A DNA stretch of 64,000 nucleotides, taken from assembly GCA_963855995.1 (NCBI GenBank), contig OY979716.1, positions 93,069,369 to 93,133,368 on the forward strand. The letters run 5' to 3'. This document shows, in pieces, positions 63,975-64,000 of this stretch. How positions within the stretch are numbered: the stretch's first letter is position 1; every line of letters starts with the position of its first letter. Made by a program: the position numbers and the translations under genes. This DNA is from Muricea muricata. Taxonomy: Eukaryota > Cnidaria > Anthozoa > Malacalcyonacea > Plexauridae. A model generated the notes under the pieces. It was not told where the DNA came from. It searched no databases and saw nothing but the letters and a program-made list of their open reading frames with translations.

Positions 63975-64000
63975 TCAATCTGTTAAAAGTAAAACCTGTC

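Larger units (their letters stand above)
62370..64000 (+). mobile_element. Second BEL/Pao element, 5' part, decayed
   Basis: Plus-strand element running off the window. A probable 5' LTR (62370-62589, starting TGTCGGAGACTG, with AATAAA near 62525) is followed by a primer-binding site at 62590 (TGGCACCTATCCGATGGGAT), close to that of the first BEL element, and then by gag. Confidence 0.7.

Overview
The window is animal nuclear DNA. It is AT-rich, has GT-AG spliceosomal introns, and carries a BEL/Pao retrotransposon (a group known only from metazoans), a Penelope-like element, APE-type LINEs, and Kolobok, hAT, mariner and Harbinger DNA elements. A marine invertebrate such as a cnidarian fits, but no sequence here fixes the phylum. 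There are no housekeeping genes.

The main cellular content is an array of short secreted-peptide genes, all on the minus strand, that simple ORF reading misses because each is split into four small exons. Exon 1 is 5'UTR with a TATA box about 30 bp upstream. Exon 2 is a 25-26 codon signal-peptide exon. Exons 3 and 4 together make a domain with six cysteines (C-x4-C-x5-C-x2-C-x8..14-C-x6-C). Four copies look intact (17.9-19.9, 26.4-27.9, 52.0-54.0 and 60.9-62.3 kb). One keeps only exons 1-2 (47.4-47.9 kb) and one is dead (35.7-36.1 kb). The six fall into types A, B, C, A, B, C, because about 26-28 kb of DNA was duplicated in tandem. Further scraps (48.65-49.86 and 57.77-57.85 kb) show that the array was once larger.

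Layout: 0-3 kb, a mariner foldback element and a hairpin-type repeat. 3.08-9.80 kb, a BEL/Pao element on the minus strand with nearly identical LTRs, three in-frame stops and a 924-bp TIR element inserted in its pol tail. 10.34 kb, a tRNA-Trp-like sequence. 12.3 kb, a foldback. 12.9-15.7 kb, a LINE. 17.8-36.1 kb, first duplication unit (copies 1-3), containing a TTAA-flanked MITE, a hairpin element, a Penelope-like GIY-YIG fragment, a small MITE and a Harbinger MITE. 36.2-40.1 kb, LINE debris and a TIR element with a tRNA-like core. 40.5-47.35 kb, a 6.8-kb Kolobok-type transposon carrying a THAP-type transposase gene and a convergent P2X7-C-terminus-like gene, plus an internal hAT MITE. 47.4-62.3 kb, second unit (copies 4-6). 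62.37 kb to the edge, the decayed 5' part of a second BEL/Pao element on the plus strand.

The conserved signal exon, fixed cysteine framework and strongly diverged mature exons in a tandem array are what is expected of a secreted effector family such as venom, antimicrobial or signalling peptides. The role is inference; the gene structure is read directly from the sequence.
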